Shown here one piece after another: positions 5,943 through 7,147 of a stretch of DNA of 7,147 nucleotides. Numbering within the stretch: position 1 is the first letter of the stretch; every line of letters starts with the position of its first letter. The notes beneath the pieces were generated by a model. That model saw nothing but the letters and a program-made list of their open reading frames with translations. It made no database searches and had not been told where the DNA came from. The position numbers were made by a program, and so were the translations under genes. The stretch comes from an uncultured Cryomorphaceae bacterium (GTDB lineage: Bacteria; Bacteroidota; Bacteroidia; Flavobacteriales; Schleiferiaceae). The stretch is from the NCBI GenBank assembly GCA_937900215.1, contig CALCFH010000147.1:1-7147 (forward strand), written 5' to 3'.

Positions 5943-7058
5943 ATGAATGGACGAATAACCATATCCGTAACAAATGATCTCAGCAATGATCAACGGGTTC
6001 ATAAAATGTGCACTAGCCTTGCTGCCATGGGCTGGTCTGTTTGTCTAGTTGGAAGACTGCTGCCCAACAGCGCCCCATTGCAAAGAAGCTATGAAACCAA
6101 ACGATTGAAACTCTGGTTTAATCGTGGGCCTCTTTTTTATGCAGAGATGAATCTTCGCCTTTTCTTATTTCTCTTTCTTTCAAAATCGCATATTCTACAT
6201 AGCAACGACTTAGATACTTTGCTCCCCAATTTTTTAGTGAGTAAGCTGCGCTCCATTCCGCTGATCTACGATACACATGAGTATTTTTTAGGTGTTCCAG
6301 AAATTCAAAACAAAGTCCTTGTTAAATGGATTTGGAAAAAAATTGAATCTTCTATCTTTCCGCGCTTGCAGCATGTCTTTACTGTAAATGAAAGCATTGC
6401 AAACCTTTATGAATCTGACTACGGCCTTAGGCCAGTGGTAGTACGCAATATTCCAACCAGAACAAGTGATCTTCCTGAAGCGGAGGATCGAAAAAAGTTT
6501 GGCTGGCAGCCAACTGATTTTATATTCATCAATCAAGGAACAGGCATTAATGTAGACCGTGGCATGGAAGAGTTTCTGGAAGCTATGAAAACATTACCTT
6601 ATGAAATAAAGCTCATTATTGTTGGCAAGGGCGATGTGGTTCCAGCTCTAAAGAAAAAATCGGAGGATACCAATCTATACTGTAGAATTCAGTTTATTGA
6701 CCCCGTTCCCTATGAGCAGATGTTGCGTTTTACGGCTATGGCAGATGTTGGCTTGAGTCTAGATAAAGACACCAACATAAACTATAGATTCAGCCTACCA
6801 AACAAATTATTCGATTACATACGAATGGGCAGGCCAATATTGGCGAGCAATTTAATTGAAGTGGCTCAGGTTGTAGAGGGATGGAATCTTGGACAGCTAA
6901 TTAAGAGTCATTCGGTAGAGGATATCTCTACTGCAGTTCTTAAAATGAAAGAGGAAGGCACAGAAAAATACCGAGAAGGACTAAAGAAGGCCTCAAGAGA
7001 ACTGAGCTGGGAGAAAGAGGTGGAGTCTATTCTCGCTGTTTACGAGGGGATTATCTAA
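5943..7058 (+). CDS. GT4-like glycosyltransferase (GT-B fold)
   Basis: A 371-residue cytoplasmic protein with no signal peptide. It opens with ITISVTNDLSNDQRVHKMCTSL, the first strand and loop of a GT-B enzyme as found in many Bacteroidota group 4 glycosyltransferases. The N-terminal half also has ILHSNDLDTLLPNFL (84-98) and IYDTHEYF (108-115). The C-terminal, nucleotide-sugar-binding half has FINQGTGINVDRGMEEFLEAM (195-215), LIIVGKGD (224-231) and LPNKLFDYIRMGRPILAS (285-302). The usual EX7E pair is not clear: D291 stands at the second position and the first is not acidic, as in related PNKLFDY proteins. Such enzymes build surface polysaccharide or glycolipid; donor and acceptor cannot be read from sequence. 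The ATG at 5943 comes just before the conserved first strand, so the start is firm. It is divergent from the queA-type gene and ends against a convergent gene. I see no clear promoter of its own; TAGTTTTA at 5892-5899 is a weak candidate. Confidence 0.9.
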   Translation: MNGRITISVTNDLSNDQRVHKMCTSLAAMGWSVCLVGRLLPNSAPLQRSYETKRLKLWFNRGPLFYAEMNLRLFLFLFLSKSHILHSNDLDTLLPNFLVSKLRSIPLIYDTHEYFLGVPEIQNKVLVKWIWKKIESSIFPRLQHVFTVNESIANLYESDYGLRPVVVRNIPTRTSDLPEAEDRKKFGWQPTDFIFINQGTGINVDRGMEEFLEAMKTLPYEIKLIIVGKGDVVPALKKKSEDTNLYCRIQFIDPVPYEQMLRFTAMADVGLSLDKDTNINYRFSLPNKLFDYIRMGRPILASNLIEVAQVVEGWNLGQLIKSHSVEDISTAVLKMKEEGTEKYREGLKKASRELSWEKEVESILAVYEGII

Positions 7059-7147
7059 CTAAAACAAGCATTTATAAACCGTCATATCCTCAAAGTAGGT
7101 CACCTTGGTATAGGGCAAAATGGAGGCATTTGGACCCGCCTTAAAAG
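7059..7147 (-). CDS. C-terminal end of an unrecognised protein
   Basis: A minus-strand reading frame open from the window edge to a TAG at 7061-7059 gives 28 residues, including FKAGPNASILPYTKVTYF and ending VYKCLF. The composition looks protein-like and the frame ends exactly where the glycosyltransferase does, the pattern expected of two convergent genes. The piece is too short for any family assignment, and a chance open frame of this length is possible. The rest of the gene lies to the right of the window. Confidence 0.5.
   Translation of the reverse strand, partial: FKAGPNASILPYTKVTYFEDMTVYKCLF

Noticed and set aside
5916..6002. Upstream ATG at 6002 for the queA-type gene
   Set aside because: The extra 29 residues overlap the conserved start of the divergent glycosyltransferase and lie upstream of the likely promoter.
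6288..6536. Minus-strand open frame within the glycosyltransferase
   Set aside because: Shadow of a well-conserved GT-B coding region.
1..7147. tRNA, rRNA, CRISPR repeats, insertion sequence ends or phage genes
   Set aside because: None was seen by reading both strands; nearly all sequence is taken up by recognisable protein genes.

Overview
The window looks like chromosome from a member of the Bacteroidota, most likely the Flavobacteriia. The evidence is: a perfect or near-perfect TAnnTTTG -7 promoter element in front of several genes, weak or absent Shine-Dalgarno sequences, signal peptides ending in '-AQ', an Omp28-type lipoprotein with an acidic tag after its cysteine, a probable type IX secretion (T9SS) C-terminal domain, and a long QueA of the kind I recall from Bacteroidota. 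Lineage below class level cannot be settled from this sequence. Coding density is very high: no stretch of 300 bases lacks a gene, several genes overlap, and the longest gap is about 150 bases. I see no RNA gene, insertion sequence, CRISPR array, phage gene or tandem repeat.

Left part (1-2830, all minus strand). Transcription runs leftward from a promoter at about 2850 through cheR, cheB and a secreted endonuclease/exonuclease/phosphatase (EEP) family protein. cheR and cheB overlap by 29 bases, and cheB and the EEP gene share an ATGA stop/start, so the three probably form one translationally coupled unit. After a 150-base gap lies the N-terminal part of an Omp28-like thioredoxin-fold lipoprotein, probably with its own promoter. 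The CheR/CheB pair has no receiver domain, chemoreceptor, CheA or CheW nearby, so its methylation target is unknown.

Middle (2873-4704). A plus-strand PAP2-family membrane phosphatase faces away from cheR across a 42-base spacer. It converges on, and overlaps by 46 bases, a minus-strand secreted protein with a propeller-like body and a T9SS-type tail. The end of that secreted protein lies just beyond an A8 run, and a one-base slip either way would end it at the position normal for a T9SS tail.

Right part (4701-7147). A long QueA-type tRNA ribosyltransferase-isomerase is followed by the secreted protein through another ATGA overlap. Only 27 bases separate it from a divergent GT4-like glycosyltransferase. 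The glycosyltransferase stop codon directly abuts the opposite-strand stop codon of an unrecognised gene that leaves the window.

Most of this is ordinary accessory and housekeeping content, and I see no clear-cut new defence or mobile system. The points most worth a second look are the coupling of an orphan CheR/CheB pair to a secreted EEP hydrolase, the arginine-to-glycine change in the first PAP2 motif, and the A8 run at the end of the T9SS cargo gene.
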